Position numbers and translations under genes: made by a program. The notes under the pieces were generated by a model. It was not told the origin of the DNA and ran no database searches. It saw only the letters and a list, made by a program, of their open reading frames with translations. Positions 8,240-16,708 of a DNA stretch of 64,000 nt are shown here, piece by piece (position 1 is the stretch's first letter; each line of letters opens with the position of its first letter). This stretch comes from Oxalobacteraceae bacterium (lineage in GTDB: Bacteria; Pseudomonadota; Gammaproteobacteria; Burkholderiales; Burkholderiaceae_D): NCBI GenBank assembly GCA_013284265.1, contig JABTBR010000029.1, forward strand, positions 20,521 through 84,520, in the 5' to 3' direction.

Positions 8240-9002
8240 ACCCACCCGGCCCACCGCGGCCACCGTCTCGAACATGGGCAGTAGCGGCCCGGTCGCGGTG
8301 CTGCCCGCCAGCTTCGGCGGCGGCGGCAATTTCTCCTCCACCTTCCAGCGCGTCCAGGGCGAGGTGGCCAACTTCATCGCCCACGGCGGCGCCGGCGCTT
8401 CCGCGGCCACGGCCCTGAGCGCCGAAGGCATGGCCGTGCGCGCCCGCGCCAGCGGCGCCATTGACGGGAACACCGGCAACACCGAGGGCGCCGCAGCGGC
8501 CGGCGCCGACCCGGCCCGGCAACAGGAATTTCTCGCCTCGATACAGCCGTGGGCGGCCCAGGCCGCCGAAAAACTGGGGGTCGCGCCGGAACTGGTGGCG
8601 GCCCATGCGGCACTCGAATCGGGCTGGGGCCAGCGCCAACTGCCCGGCAGCGGCGCCGGCGGCCACAATCTGTTCGGCATCAAGGCCGGCGTCGGCTGGC
8701 AGGGCGAGGTCGCCAGTGCGGCCACCACCGAATTCGAACACGGGCTCAGCGTGCGCAAGACCGAGCGCTTCCGCAGCTATGCCGATCCGGCCAGCGCCTT
8801 CAACGATTACGCCAGCCTGATCAAGGACAATCCGCGCTATGCGGCGGCCCTCAACACCGGCAGCGATGCGCACGCCTTTGCCCAGGGCCTGGCCCAGGGC
8901 GGCTACGCCAGCGATCCACAGTATGCGGCCAAGCTCAGCAAGCTGGCCCTGCAATTACAAGGCGGCGCCGCCGCCAAGATGGTGCGTCAATCGGGAGACT
9001 GA
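8226..9002 (+). CDS. GH73 N-acetylglucosaminidase (FlgJ C-terminal-type)
   Basis: A 258-residue protein with a Gly/Ala-rich linker (about 1-100) followed by a glucosaminidase domain (about 105-230) of the type fused to FlgJ in enterics, where it cuts peptidoglycan to let the rod through. Visible signatures are LVAAHAALESGWGQRQLP with the catalytic Glu, then NLFGIKAGVGWQG and FRSYADPASAFNDYASL. No obvious signal peptide, consistent with export through the flagellar pathway as for FlgJ. The start has a strong GGGGAGGA upstream. It overlaps flgN by 14 bp, and its 3' end overlaps flgA (opposite strand) by 16 bp. The partner rod-cap domain is separate, at 16196. Confidence 0.85.
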   Translation: MRPLEPTRPTAATVSNMGSSGPVAVLPASFGGGGNFSSTFQRVQGEVANFIAHGGAGASAATALSAEGMAVRARASGAIDGNTGNTEGAAAAGADPARQQEFLASIQPWAAQAAEKLGVAPELVAAHAALESGWGQRQLPGSGAGGHNLFGIKAGVGWQGEVASAATTEFEHGLSVRKTERFRSYADPASAFNDYASLIKDNPRYAAALNTGSDAHAFAQGLAQGGYASDPQYAAKLSKLALQLQGGAAAKMVRQSGD

Positions 9003-9721
9003 GTGGACACGGGCATATCGACAGGTTCGACGGTACCGGCCGCGCTGACGCGGGCGCGGATAGTGACACCGTTGGCATTGCGCACGCGCACGACGCTGCC
9101 GCGCGCGCCATTGTCGAGCGCCTCGCCCGCCATGCTGACCTCGATCTGTTCCACTTTCGCCACAATCCGCACCGCGTCGCCGCGCTTGATCAGGTTGGGC
9201 GCCACCAGCAGCGCCTGGCGCAACACCTCGCCGCTGCGCAAGCCGCGCTTGCCGGACAGGCCGATCGCATCGAGCGGATCGGCGATGCTGTCGGCGATGC
9301 CCGAGATATCGTGGCGCTCCAACAACACATCCTCTTCCCGTAAAGGCTTGCCCGCGGCCACATCGGCGGCCGCCACGGCCACCCGCGCCGACACCTGGGC
9401 CCGCACCACGAACTCGAATTTCCAGCCCGCCGCGCCGGCGCACACGGCCGCGAAACGCATCCGCGCGGGCAGGCGCGTATCGACCGCCTGGACCTCCACC
9501 GGCCCCGCGCAAGGGGCTAGCGGGCGGCTGCCGCGCACCACGCCGACCTCATATTTGGGCTCGACCAGGCCGCTGCTGTCGGCCTGGCGCAGCAGGTGCT
9601 GGCGCGCCGCCTGCTCCACTTTTTGCAGCACCTGTTCCGGAAGTGTGTCGGCCTGGGCCGAAAATTTAATACTAATGAGCAACATCGCGCCCAATCGCGT
9701 TACAATAGTTTTGTTGAACAT
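8987..9721 (-). CDS. flgA: Flagellar P-ring assembly chaperone FlgA
   Basis: A 244-residue FlgA, the periplasmic chaperone required for FlgI P-ring assembly. It starts with a signal peptide (about 1-24, ending near SAQA), and the C-terminal SAF domain (about 120-235) contains the conserved ARVAVAAADVAAGKPL and RGEVLRQ-like elements and a final RVRNANGVTIRARV segment. The ATG at 9721 is chosen because AGAGG lies eight bases upstream; a TTG two codons upstream is possible. It is divergent from flgB and convergent with the GH73 gene, the common arrangement in betaproteobacteria. Confidence 0.93.
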   Translation of the reverse strand: MFNKTIVTRLGAMLLISIKFSAQADTLPEQVLQKVEQAARQHLLRQADSSGLVEPKYEVGVVRGSRPLAPCAGPVEVQAVDTRLPARMRFAAVCAGAAGWKFEFVVRAQVSARVAVAAADVAAGKPLREEDVLLERHDISGIADSIADPLDAIGLSGKRGLRSGEVLRQALLVAPNLIKRGDAVRIVAKVEQIEVSMAGEALDNGARGSVVRVRNANGVTIRARVSAAGTVEPVDMPVSTQSPD

Positions 9722-9880
9722 GAGCAATACCTCTACTAAGATAACGAGAACGGCCTGAGGCGCGCCATCGGTATGCGCGCCCGGTCGCCATTTTACATGG
9801 GGCTAGTCATCGTGTTCGTTTGCATCTGGATTTAAAGCAACATCGTCAGTGTTCAGTCAGTGACATCCTAGGGGGACAGC

Positions 9881-10243
9881 ATGAGCATCAACTTCAAGGA
9901 CGCCGTCGGCGTTCATTCCGAGGCCCTGCAGCTGCGCGCCGAACGCACCCGCGTGCTGGCCTCGAATATCGCCAATGAAAACACCCCCGGCTTCCAGGCC
10001 AAGGACATGGACTTCACGGCCAGCATGGCCGCCAGCGCCGCCCAGGCGGCCGGCGAACTGGCCCTCGATGGCGACAGCGATCCCCTGTACCGCGTGCCCT
10101 ACCACCCCAGCGGCGACGGCAACACCGTCGAGATCGGCGTCGAGCAGGCCGCCTTTTCCCAGAACGCCACCGATTTCCAGACCAGCCTGACCTTCGTCAA
10201 CATGAAGTTCAAGGGCTTGGCCAAAGCCATTAACGGGCAGTAA
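9881..10243 (+). CDS. flgB: Flagellar proximal rod protein FlgB
   Basis: A 120-residue FlgB, a component of the proximal rod joined to FliE at the MS ring. It has the axial-protein N-terminal motif (RTRVLASNIANENTPGFQAKD) and a C-terminal coiled-coil helix. It carries AGGGGG upstream of the ATG. It begins the flgBCDEFGHIJKL run; a 98-bp gap separates it from flgC. It is divergently oriented from flgA, so the 159-bp interval between them should contain the promoters of both. Confidence 0.94.
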   Translation: MSINFKDAVGVHSEALQLRAERTRVLASNIANENTPGFQAKDMDFTASMAASAAQAAGELALDGDSDPLYRVPYHPSGDGNTVEIGVEQAAFSQNATDFQTSLTFVNMKFKGLAKAINGQ

Positions 10244-10294
10244 AAAAACAAACGTCAAGCGGCGAACAAGGGGCGGAATCCGTCTCTGTTGCCC

Positions 10295-10321
10295 TAAAGT
10301 AAGTTTAGAAATGGCCGTTAA
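10295..10321 (+). promoter_or_regulatory. Predicted sigma-28 (FliA) promoter upstream of flgC
   Basis: TAAAGTAA (10295-10302), exactly 11 bases, then GCCGTTAA (10314-10321). Compared with the consensus TAAAGTTT-N11-GCCGATAA this is 13 of 16 matches with the canonical spacer. Transcription would start near 10328, giving a very short leader before the flgC AGGAG and ATG at 10342. A late-class promoter inside an early/middle operon would give an extra pulse of rod-hook transcription. Confidence 0.6.
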
Positions 10322-10341
10322 GCTACACTCAGGAGATCATT

Positions 10342-10764
10342 ATGTCGTTCAAGAATATTTCAGAGATAGCCGGTTCGGCGATGGCGGCCCAGACCGTGCG
10401 TCTGAACACCATCGCCAGCAATCTGGCCAATGCCGATTCCGTGGCCGGCACCGAGACCGACACCTACCGCGCGCGCAAGCCCGTGTTCGCCGCCGTGCTC
10501 AACGAGGCCAGCGACTTCGACCACGCCGTCGGCGGCCGCGTGCAGGTGCTCGACGTGGTCCAGTCGAGCGAGCCGCTGCGCAAGGTCTTCGATCCCGGCC
10601 ATCCGATGGCCAACGCCGAGGGCATGGTGTTCTACCCCAACGTCAACCAGGTGGCCGAAATGACCGACATGATGTCGGCCTCGCGCGCCTTCGAAACCAA
10701 TGTCGAAGTGCTCGGCCGCATCCGCACGATGCAGCAATCCCTCCTCAAACTCGGTGAAGGCTAA
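10342..10764 (+). CDS. flgC: Flagellar proximal rod protein FlgC
   Basis: A 140-residue FlgC, a proximal rod subunit. The N-terminal axial motif is TVRLNTIASNLANADS, and the C-terminal part has VNQVAEMTDMMSASRAFETNVEVL, the conserved rod-protein coiled coil. The ATG has AGGAG upstream. The stop is three bases before flgD. A predicted sigma-28 promoter lies directly upstream. Confidence 0.95.
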   Translation: MSFKNISEIAGSAMAAQTVRLNTIASNLANADSVAGTETDTYRARKPVFAAVLNEASDFDHAVGGRVQVLDVVQSSEPLRKVFDPGHPMANAEGMVFYPNVNQVAEMTDMMSASRAFETNVEVLGRIRTMQQSLLKLGEG

Positions 10765-10767
10765 GCC

Positions 10768-11445
10768 ATGCAAACCAGTCTCCTCAACAATGGCAGCAGC
10801 AGCGCCAACAGCGCCGCCACTGGTATCGCCGGCAACAACGCCAGCGCCACCTCGGATATGTTCACCAAGCTGCTGGTGGCCCAGATCAAGAACCAGGACC
10901 CGCTCTCGCCCACCGACCCGAGCCAGTTCATCAATCAGCTGACCCAGTTGTCGCAAACGGAGTCGCTGCAGAACCTGTCGAACCTGACCAGCGCGAACGC
11001 CAGCGTGCTGCAAAGCATGCAGGTACTGGCCCTGGGCGCCCAGGTGGGCTCGACCGTCATGGTCAGCAGCAACAAGGTCGAACTGGGCGCCGAGAAAGTC
11101 GAGGGCGCCTTTACCCTGGGCAGCCCAAGCAGCAAGACCACCCTGGTGCTGACCGGCAGCGATGGCGCCAAGCATAACGTCGACATCGGCGTGCGCGGCG
11201 CCGGCAGCGTGCCCTTCTCGATCGACGCGGCCGCGCTGGGCTTGCCCGCCGGCAGCTACACGATGCAGGTCGAGACCAGTTCCAAGGAAGTTCCGACCAT
11301 CGATATCGCCGGGCGCCTGAACAGCGTGCGCCTGTCGGCCGCCGGCAGCGTGGTGCTCAGCGTGGCCCATGTGGGCGAGGTCGCACCGGCCACCATCACC
11401 GCCTTCAACGGCAAATCCCCTTCCGCCACTCAATCCAGTCTGTAA
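10768..11445 (+). CDS. flgD: Hook-capping scaffold protein FlgD
   Basis: A 225-residue FlgD, the hook cap that scaffolds FlgE polymerisation and is replaced by FlgK. The N-terminal conserved segment (FTKLLVAQIKNQDPLSPTDPSQF) is needed for export and function; the C-terminal half has the Ig-like/tudor-like domain ending in INSVRLSAAGSVV-like beta strands. The length is near the E. coli 231. It is 3 bp after flgC and 18 bp before flgE. Confidence 0.95.
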   Translation: MQTSLLNNGSSSANSAATGIAGNNASATSDMFTKLLVAQIKNQDPLSPTDPSQFINQLTQLSQTESLQNLSNLTSANASVLQSMQVLALGAQVGSTVMVSSNKVELGAEKVEGAFTLGSPSSKTTLVLTGSDGAKHNVDIGVRGAGSVPFSIDAAALGLPAGSYTMQVETSSKEVPTIDIAGRLNSVRLSAAGSVVLSVAHVGEVAPATITAFNGKSPSATQSSL

Positions 11446-11463
11446 GAAAGAAAGGTATCCGCC

Positions 11464-12699
11464 ATGAGTTTCGATATCGCATTGTCTGGCATCCAGGCCA
11501 TCAACGAACAGCTGACCACGGTCAGCAACAACATCGCCAACGCCGGCACCTATGGCTTCAAGTCCAGCCGCGCCAACTTCTCGTCGATGTACGCGGGCAG
11601 CCAGGCTACCGGTGTCGAAATCGGCTCGCTGACCCAGAGCATAGGCTTGAACGGCGGCGTGCTCAATACCGGCCGCTCGCTGGACGCCTCGATCAATGGC
11701 CGCGGCTTCTTCATCAGCAAGGATTCCACCGGCCTGAGCACTTACAGCCGCGTCGGCATCTTCAATAACGACAAGAATGGCTTCCTGATCGACAGCGCCG
11801 GCCGCAAGGTGCAAGGCTATGGCCTGACTCCGCCGAGCACGGTGCAGGGTCCGCTGGGCGATGTGACCATTCCTAGCGGCCAGATCCCGGCCGTGGCCAC
11901 CACCGGCATGGATTATGTCGGCAATCTGTCCTCGTCCTGGCTGGCCCCGGCCAATGCCTGGACCTCGCCGGTGGCCGCCGGCCCCGGCAACGTGCCGCCG
12001 GCCATTCCGGCCGATCCGGCCAGCTACAATATGTCCAAGGTCAGCGTGCTGTACGACTCGCTGGGCAACCAGCACACGCTGACCCAGTACTTCGTCAGCG
12101 GCGGCCCCGGCTCGAACACCGTGACGGTGCAATACGCCTTCGACGGCAACGATATGTCCGCCCCGCTGCAGATGGATTTCAGTACCGCCGGCCAGTTGGT
12201 CAATCCGGTCGCGCCATCGTCGACCACGCTGAACATGGCGCCGCCCGGCGCCGATCCGATGGTCGTCATCGTCGACTACACCGGCACCACCCAGTTCGCC
12301 GGCGAGGCCACCACGGCCACCAATGCCGCCGACGGCTATGCCTCGGGCACCTTCACCGGCGTCGACCTGTCGAGCAACGGTTCCGTCATCGCCAAGTACA
12401 GCAACGGCCAGCAGCAGACCGTCGCCATGCTGGCCCTGGCCACCTTCGCCAACGAGGGCGCGCTGACCCCGATCAACGACACCAGCTGGACCGAATCGAT
12501 CGAATCGGGCCGCCCGCTCGATTCCACGCCGGGCACCGGCATGGCCGGCGCGCTCAACGCGTCCACGCTGGAGCAGTCGAACGTGGACATCACCTCGGAA
12601 CTGGTGGGCCTGATGACCTCGCAGCGCAACTACCAGGCCAACTCCAAGGTCATCCAGACCGAGAGCACCATGCTGCAATCGCTGATGCAAGCGATCTGA
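11464..12699 (+). CDS. flgE: Flagellar hook protein FlgE
   Basis: A 411-residue FlgE, the main subunit of the flexible hook. The N-terminal axial motif IALSGIQAINEQLTTVSNNI continues into ANAGTYGFKSSRANF; the C-terminal coiled coil includes LVGLMTSQRNYQANSKVIQ. The middle domains (about 80-330) are the surface-exposed D1/D2 regions. The length matches E. coli FlgE (402). AAGAAAGG-type ribosome binding sequence precedes the ATG. Confidence 0.95.
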   Translation: MSFDIALSGIQAINEQLTTVSNNIANAGTYGFKSSRANFSSMYAGSQATGVEIGSLTQSIGLNGGVLNTGRSLDASINGRGFFISKDSTGLSTYSRVGIFNNDKNGFLIDSAGRKVQGYGLTPPSTVQGPLGDVTIPSGQIPAVATTGMDYVGNLSSSWLAPANAWTSPVAAGPGNVPPAIPADPASYNMSKVSVLYDSLGNQHTLTQYFVSGGPGSNTVTVQYAFDGNDMSAPLQMDFSTAGQLVNPVAPSSTTLNMAPPGADPMVVIVDYTGTTQFAGEATTATNAADGYASGTFTGVDLSSNGSVIAKYSNGQQQTVAMLALATFANEGALTPINDTSWTESIESGRPLDSTPGTGMAGALNASTLEQSNVDITSELVGLMTSQRNYQANSKVIQTESTMLQSLMQAI

Positions 12700-12714
12700 C
12701 CGGACCACTAAGAC

Positions 12715-13440
12715 ATGGATGCCTTGATCTACACGGCGATGAGCGGGGCCGAACGGGCCCTGCGCGGACAACAGGTGCACGCCAATAACCTGGCGAATAT
12801 GGACACGGGCGGTTTCCGCGCGAATATGGAAATGTCGCTGGCCCAGGCCCTGCCCGGCTATGGCTACGACGACCGCCATATGGCGCAGTTGCAGGCCAAT
12901 GCGGTGGTGACGCGCCAGGGCACGCTGAAGGCGACCGGGCGCGATCTCGACGTGGCGATCGCCGGCGACGGCTTCCTGACGGTACAGGGACCGACCGGGG
13001 AAGCCTATACCCGCGCCGGCGCCTTCACGCTCGACGCCGACGGCACCGTCAAGGTCAACGGCTATCCGGTGCTGGGCGAAGGCGGCCCCATCACCCTGCC
13101 CGAGTACAGCAAGATCGAGATCGGCCAGGATGGCACGATTTCCATCCTCAGCCCGGGCACGGCGAATATGCAGACGCTCGACAAGCTCAAGCTGGTCAAG
13201 GCCGAGGCGTCCGAGCTGACCAAGAACGAGGCCGGCCTGCTGGTGGCGCGCAGCGGCCAGCCGCTGGCGTCGGACGCGACCGTGCTGGTGCGGCCCGGCC
13301 ACCTGGAAGGCAGCAATGTGTCGGCGGTCGAGGAAATGGTCGCCACCATGAGCTTGAACCGCACTTTTGAAATCCAGATGAAACTGTTCAAGGCCACCGA
13401 TTCGATGGCCGAAGTCGGCAACCGCCTCATCGGCGGCTGA
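12715..13440 (+). CDS. flgF: Flagellar distal/proximal rod protein FlgF
   Basis: A 241-residue FlgF, a rod subunit. It has the axial N-terminal segment (ALRGQQVHANNLANMDTGGFRAN), the conserved middle with GDGFLTVQGPTGEAYTRAGAF, and the C-terminal coiled coil with VEEMVATMSLNRTFEIQMKL. It is 15 bp downstream of flgE and 28 bp upstream of flgG, in the canonical order. Confidence 0.95.
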   Translation: MDALIYTAMSGAERALRGQQVHANNLANMDTGGFRANMEMSLAQALPGYGYDDRHMAQLQANAVVTRQGTLKATGRDLDVAIAGDGFLTVQGPTGEAYTRAGAFTLDADGTVKVNGYPVLGEGGPITLPEYSKIEIGQDGTISILSPGTANMQTLDKLKLVKAEASELTKNEAGLLVARSGQPLASDATVLVRPGHLEGSNVSAVEEMVATMSLNRTFEIQMKLFKATDSMAEVGNRLIGG

Positions 13441-13468
13441 TCGTCCACATAGACTAAAGGAAAATACC

Positions 13469-14260
13469 ATGAACCCAGCAATGTGGATCAGCAAGACCGG
13501 CGTACAGGTACAAGATGCCAAGCTGCAGGCCATCGCCAATAACCTGGCCAACGTCAACACGGTCGGCTTCAAGCGCGACCGCGTCATCGCCGAAGACCTG
13601 TTCTATTCGATCGAGCAGCAGCCCGGCACCCAGCGCGCCGACAACAACACCCTGGCCCCGTCCGGCGTCCAGCTGGGCAATGGTACCCATGTGGTGGGCA
13701 CCCAGAAGATTTTCAGCACCGGCAACCTGCAAACGACCGGTAACTCGCTCGACATCGCCATCACCGGCAATGGCTTCCTGCAGGTGCGCCGCCCCAACGG
13801 CGAATCGGCCTATACCCGCGCCGGCCAGCTGCAGGTCGACGCCAACGGCATCCTGGTCAATGCCCACGGCCTGCCCCTGATTCCGCAGATCACCGTGCCG
13901 GCCAATGCCACCGCCGTCACCATCGGCGAAAACGGCACCGTCACCGCCACCATCGCCGGCAACACGGCCGGTTCGGAACTGGGCCAGCTGACCCTGACCA
14001 GCTTCATCAATCCGACCGGGCTGCAGGCGCTGGGCGAGAACCTGTTCCAGGAAACCGCCGCCAGCGGCACCCCGACCGAGGGCAAGCCGGGCGAAGCCCA
14101 GCTGGGCAAGCTGAAACAGGGCGCGCTGGAAGGCTCCAACGTCCAGGTGGTCGAAGAGATGGTCGACATGATCGCCGCCCAGCGCACCTATGAAATGAAC
14201 ACCAAGGTGCTGTCGGCGGCCGACAATATGCTGCAATACCTGGCGCAGGCGGCGCGCTGA
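13469..14260 (+). CDS. flgG: Flagellar distal rod protein FlgG
   Basis: A 263-residue FlgG, the main distal rod subunit. The hallmarks are the N-terminal LQAIANNLANVNTVGFKRDR and the 18-residue-type extra segment that distinguishes rod from hook, followed by GNGFLQVRRPNGESAYTRAGQ and C-terminal MVDMIAAQRTYEMNTK. The length matches E. coli FlgG (260). The stop is 2 bp before the flgH ATG. Confidence 0.96.
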   Translation: MNPAMWISKTGVQVQDAKLQAIANNLANVNTVGFKRDRVIAEDLFYSIEQQPGTQRADNNTLAPSGVQLGNGTHVVGTQKIFSTGNLQTTGNSLDIAITGNGFLQVRRPNGESAYTRAGQLQVDANGILVNAHGLPLIPQITVPANATAVTIGENGTVTATIAGNTAGSELGQLTLTSFINPTGLQALGENLFQETAASGTPTEGKPGEAQLGKLKQGALEGSNVQVVEEMVDMIAAQRTYEMNTKVLSAADNMLQYLAQAAR

Positions 14261-14262
14261 TC

Positions 14263-14949
14263 ATGCGTGCCGCCCTGCACTCCGTCGTCGGCGCGCTGCT
14301 GCCTGGCCTGTTCCTGGCGCTGCTGGGCGGCTGCGCCGTGGTGGCGCCGCCGGCGGTCAAGCCCGGCCCCTTCGACGAACCACCCGCGGTACAGCGCGGC
14401 GCCACCGTGCGCGGCACCTCGGGCGGCGTGTTCAACGCCGACGCCGGCCTGTCGCTGACCTCGGACAGCCGCGCCTTCCGGGTCGGCGATGTGGTCACCG
14501 TCAACCTGCAGGAAACCACCCAGGCCAGCAAGAAGGCCGGCACCAGTTTCTCCAAGGATTCCTCGGCCGGCGTGGCCGCGCCCAATCTGCTGGGCAAATC
14601 CTTCCCGAAAGCCGGCCTCGACCTGAGCGCCCAGCGCTCGTTTACCGGCGACTCCACCAGCACCCAGCAGAATGCCCTGTCCGGTTCGATCACCGTGATC
14701 GTCCAGGAAGTGCTGCCCAATGGCTTGCTGCGCGTGGCCGGCGAGAAAAGCCTGACCCTGAACCAGGGCGAGGAATTCGTGCGCCTGCGCGGCTATCTGC
14801 GCGCCGCCGATATCGACGCCGACAACCAGGTCTCATCGCTGCGCATCGCCAACGCCCGCATCGCCTATTCGGCCCAGGGGACCTTGGCCGACGCCAACAC
14901 GCCCGGCTGGCTGACCCGTTTCTTCACCGGCCCCTGGATGCCGTTCTGA
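14263..14949 (+). CDS. flgH: Flagellar L-ring lipoprotein FlgH
   Basis: A 228-residue FlgH, the outer-membrane L-ring subunit. The signal peptide ends in a lipobox LLGGC (Cys at about residue 24). The mature part carries the conserved FRVGDVVTVNLQETTQASKKAGTSF region, seen here as the core VGDVVTVNLQETTQASKK, and a C-terminal RIANARIAYSAQGTLADANTPGW-like end. It is tightly packed between flgG and flgI. Confidence 0.95.
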   Translation: MRAALHSVVGALLPGLFLALLGGCAVVAPPAVKPGPFDEPPAVQRGATVRGTSGGVFNADAGLSLTSDSRAFRVGDVVTVNLQETTQASKKAGTSFSKDSSAGVAAPNLLGKSFPKAGLDLSAQRSFTGDSTSTQQNALSGSITVIVQEVLPNGLLRVAGEKSLTLNQGEEFVRLRGYLRAADIDADNQVSSLRIANARIAYSAQGTLADANTPGWLTRFFTGPWMPF

Positions 14950-14958
14950 CAAGGTGAC

Positions 14959-16179
14959 ATGATGTCTCTCCGCTTGCTGCATCACCTTCTGCCCCGCGCC
15001 TTGCCGCACCGCCTGGGCGCGCCGCGCGCCGCCGCACGCTTCGCCACCTCCTGCGGCCTCGCCGTCGTGGCCGCACTGTTCGCTGGCGCGGCCCATGCCG
15101 CCCCGGCCCCGGTGCGCGCCGAGGTGCTGGCGCCCCAGTCGACCCAGGTGCTGCGCAACCTGGTCGCCATCGAGGGCGTGCGCGACAATCCGCTGGTCGG
15201 CTACGGCCTGGTGGTCGGCCTGAACGGCAGCGGCGACTCGACCCAGGTCAAGTTCGCCAGCCAGTCGGTGATCAATATGCTCAAGCAGTTCGGCGTCAAG
15301 GTGCCCGACGGCACCGACGCGAAAAGCAAGAACGTCGCCACCGTGATGGTCAGCGCGGTGTTCCCGCCCGGCTACCGGCGCGGCCAGAATATCGACGTCA
15401 CCGTGTCCTCGCTGGGCGACGCCAAGAGCCTGCGCGGCGGCGCCCTGCTGCTCACCCCCTTGCGCGCGGCCGACAATGAAGTCTATGCCCTGGCCCAGGG
15501 CAATGTCGTCGTCGGCGGCCTGAGCGCGGCCGGCAAGAGCGGCTCCTCGGTCACCGTCAATACCCCGACCTCGGGCCGGATTCCCAGCGGCGCGGCGATC
15601 GAACGGGAAATCGGCAGCGACTTCTCGACCAAGCCCTCGGTGCGCCTGTCGCTGCGCCATCCGCACTTCCAGACCGCCACCAATATCGTCGAGGCGATCA
15701 ACAAGAAATTCGGCGACATCGCCACCACCGCCGACGCCACCAGCATCGACGTCATCGCGCCCGACAATCCGACCCAGCGCGTGGCCTTCATGGCCAAGCT
15801 GGAAGTGCTGAAGATTGCCGTCGGCGACGATTCGCCCAAGGTGGTGTTCAATTCGCGCACCGGCACCGTGGTCATCGCCGACGGCCTGCGCGTGCGCGCC
15901 GCCGCCGTCACCCACGGCTCGCTCAAGGTGGTGATCTCGGAAAGCTCCAAGGTCAGCCAGCCCGGCGCCTTCAGCCAGGGCCAGACCACCACCACGCCGC
16001 AATCGGCCGTGTCGGTCGACCAGGGCTCGGGCCAGATGTTCAAATGGCCGGCCGGCGCCAAGCTGCAAGCCATCATCGACGTCATCAACAGCCTGGGCGC
16101 CTCGCCCGACGATATCATGGCGATCCTGCAGGCGCTCGACCAGGCCGGCGCGATCGAAGGCGAACTGGTGGTCATTTAA
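14959..16179 (+). CDS. flgI: Flagellar P-ring protein FlgI
   Basis: A 406-residue FlgI, the periplasmic P-ring subunit. It starts with an unusually long N-region before the hydrophobic core, with a cleavage site near AHAAPAP (about residue 50); this explains its excess over E. coli FlgI (365). The conserved motifs are VEGVRDNPLVGYGLVVGLNGSGD-like (seen as NPLVGYGLVVGLNGSGD) and the C-terminal SLGASPDDIMAILQALDQAGA. FlgA (8987-9721) is the matching chaperone. Confidence 0.95.
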   Translation: MMSLRLLHHLLPRALPHRLGAPRAAARFATSCGLAVVAALFAGAAHAAPAPVRAEVLAPQSTQVLRNLVAIEGVRDNPLVGYGLVVGLNGSGDSTQVKFASQSVINMLKQFGVKVPDGTDAKSKNVATVMVSAVFPPGYRRGQNIDVTVSSLGDAKSLRGGALLLTPLRAADNEVYALAQGNVVVGGLSAAGKSGSSVTVNTPTSGRIPSGAAIEREIGSDFSTKPSVRLSLRHPHFQTATNIVEAINKKFGDIATTADATSIDVIAPDNPTQRVAFMAKLEVLKIAVGDDSPKVVFNSRTGTVVIADGLRVRAAAVTHGSLKVVISESSKVSQPGAFSQGQTTTTPQSAVSVDQGSGQMFKWPAGAKLQAIIDVINSLGASPDDIMAILQALDQAGAIEGELVVI

Positions 16180-16195
16180 GAATGCGAGCATAAGC

Positions 16196-16621
16196 ATGCC
16201 CCTGCAAACCCAATTGCCGCCCAGCCTGACACAGCGCCTGAATGGCGCCGCCGAGCAGGCGCCGCCGGTGGCGCCCGCCGCGGACGGCCCCGACACCGCC
16301 GATCCGCGCTACCGCGCCAAGGCCACCGAGGCCGCCGTCAAGTTCGAGAGCTTCTTCATCGGCCAGATGCTGCACCAGATGCGCGCCGCCACCCGCGCCA
16401 TGGCGGCCGAGGGCAGCGTGTTCAAGGATACGGTCAACGACGATATGCTCGACATGGCCGACAACCTGGTGGCCGACAAGATGGCCGGCCAGCGCGCCTT
16501 CGGCATCGCCGACGCGATCCTGCGCCAGTTGCTGCCCGTACAGGCCGCAGTGTCGCCGGCCGGGCAAGTCAATTCCGAAATTCCCGTGGAGAAAGTTTCT
16601 CCACCGCTTAATCGCAGCTAG
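16196..16621 (+). CDS. flgJ: Rod-binding/cap protein FlgJ (single-domain)
   Basis: A 141-residue protein with only the N-terminal rod-cap domain of FlgJ: KFESFFIGQMLHQMRAATRAM, then a DDMLDMADNLVADKMAGQRAFGIAD helix pair. Enteric FlgJ is about 313 residues with a C-terminal muramidase, which is missing here. The gene ends normally with a stop and a gap before flgK, so it is not a truncation by frameshift. The hydrolase is apparently supplied by the GH73 gene at 8226-9002. The position between flgI and flgK is canonical. Confidence 0.9.
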   Translation: MPLQTQLPPSLTQRLNGAAEQAPPVAPAADGPDTADPRYRAKATEAAVKFESFFIGQMLHQMRAATRAMAAEGSVFKDTVNDDMLDMADNLVADKMAGQRAFGIADAILRQLLPVQAAVSPAGQVNSEIPVEKVSPPLNRS

Positions 16622-16708
16622 ACCGTGGTCGCCCTTTACTATTAACGGACCAGTGGATGCCCACACGCGACTGGTCCCCCGGCCTCAACCAGGAAAGACC
16701 ATTGCTAT

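Noticed and set aside
9722..9880. Sigma-54 promoter before flgB
   Set aside because: I looked for GG-N10-GC; TTTGCA at 9819-9824 lacks a GG at the right distance upstream. No supported sigma-54 site is present.
10360..13587. A 1075-codon open frame antisense to flgC-flgF
   Set aside because: It covers several well-supported genes and has His/Gly/Arg-rich composition typical of reverse-frame shadows. No motif is seen.
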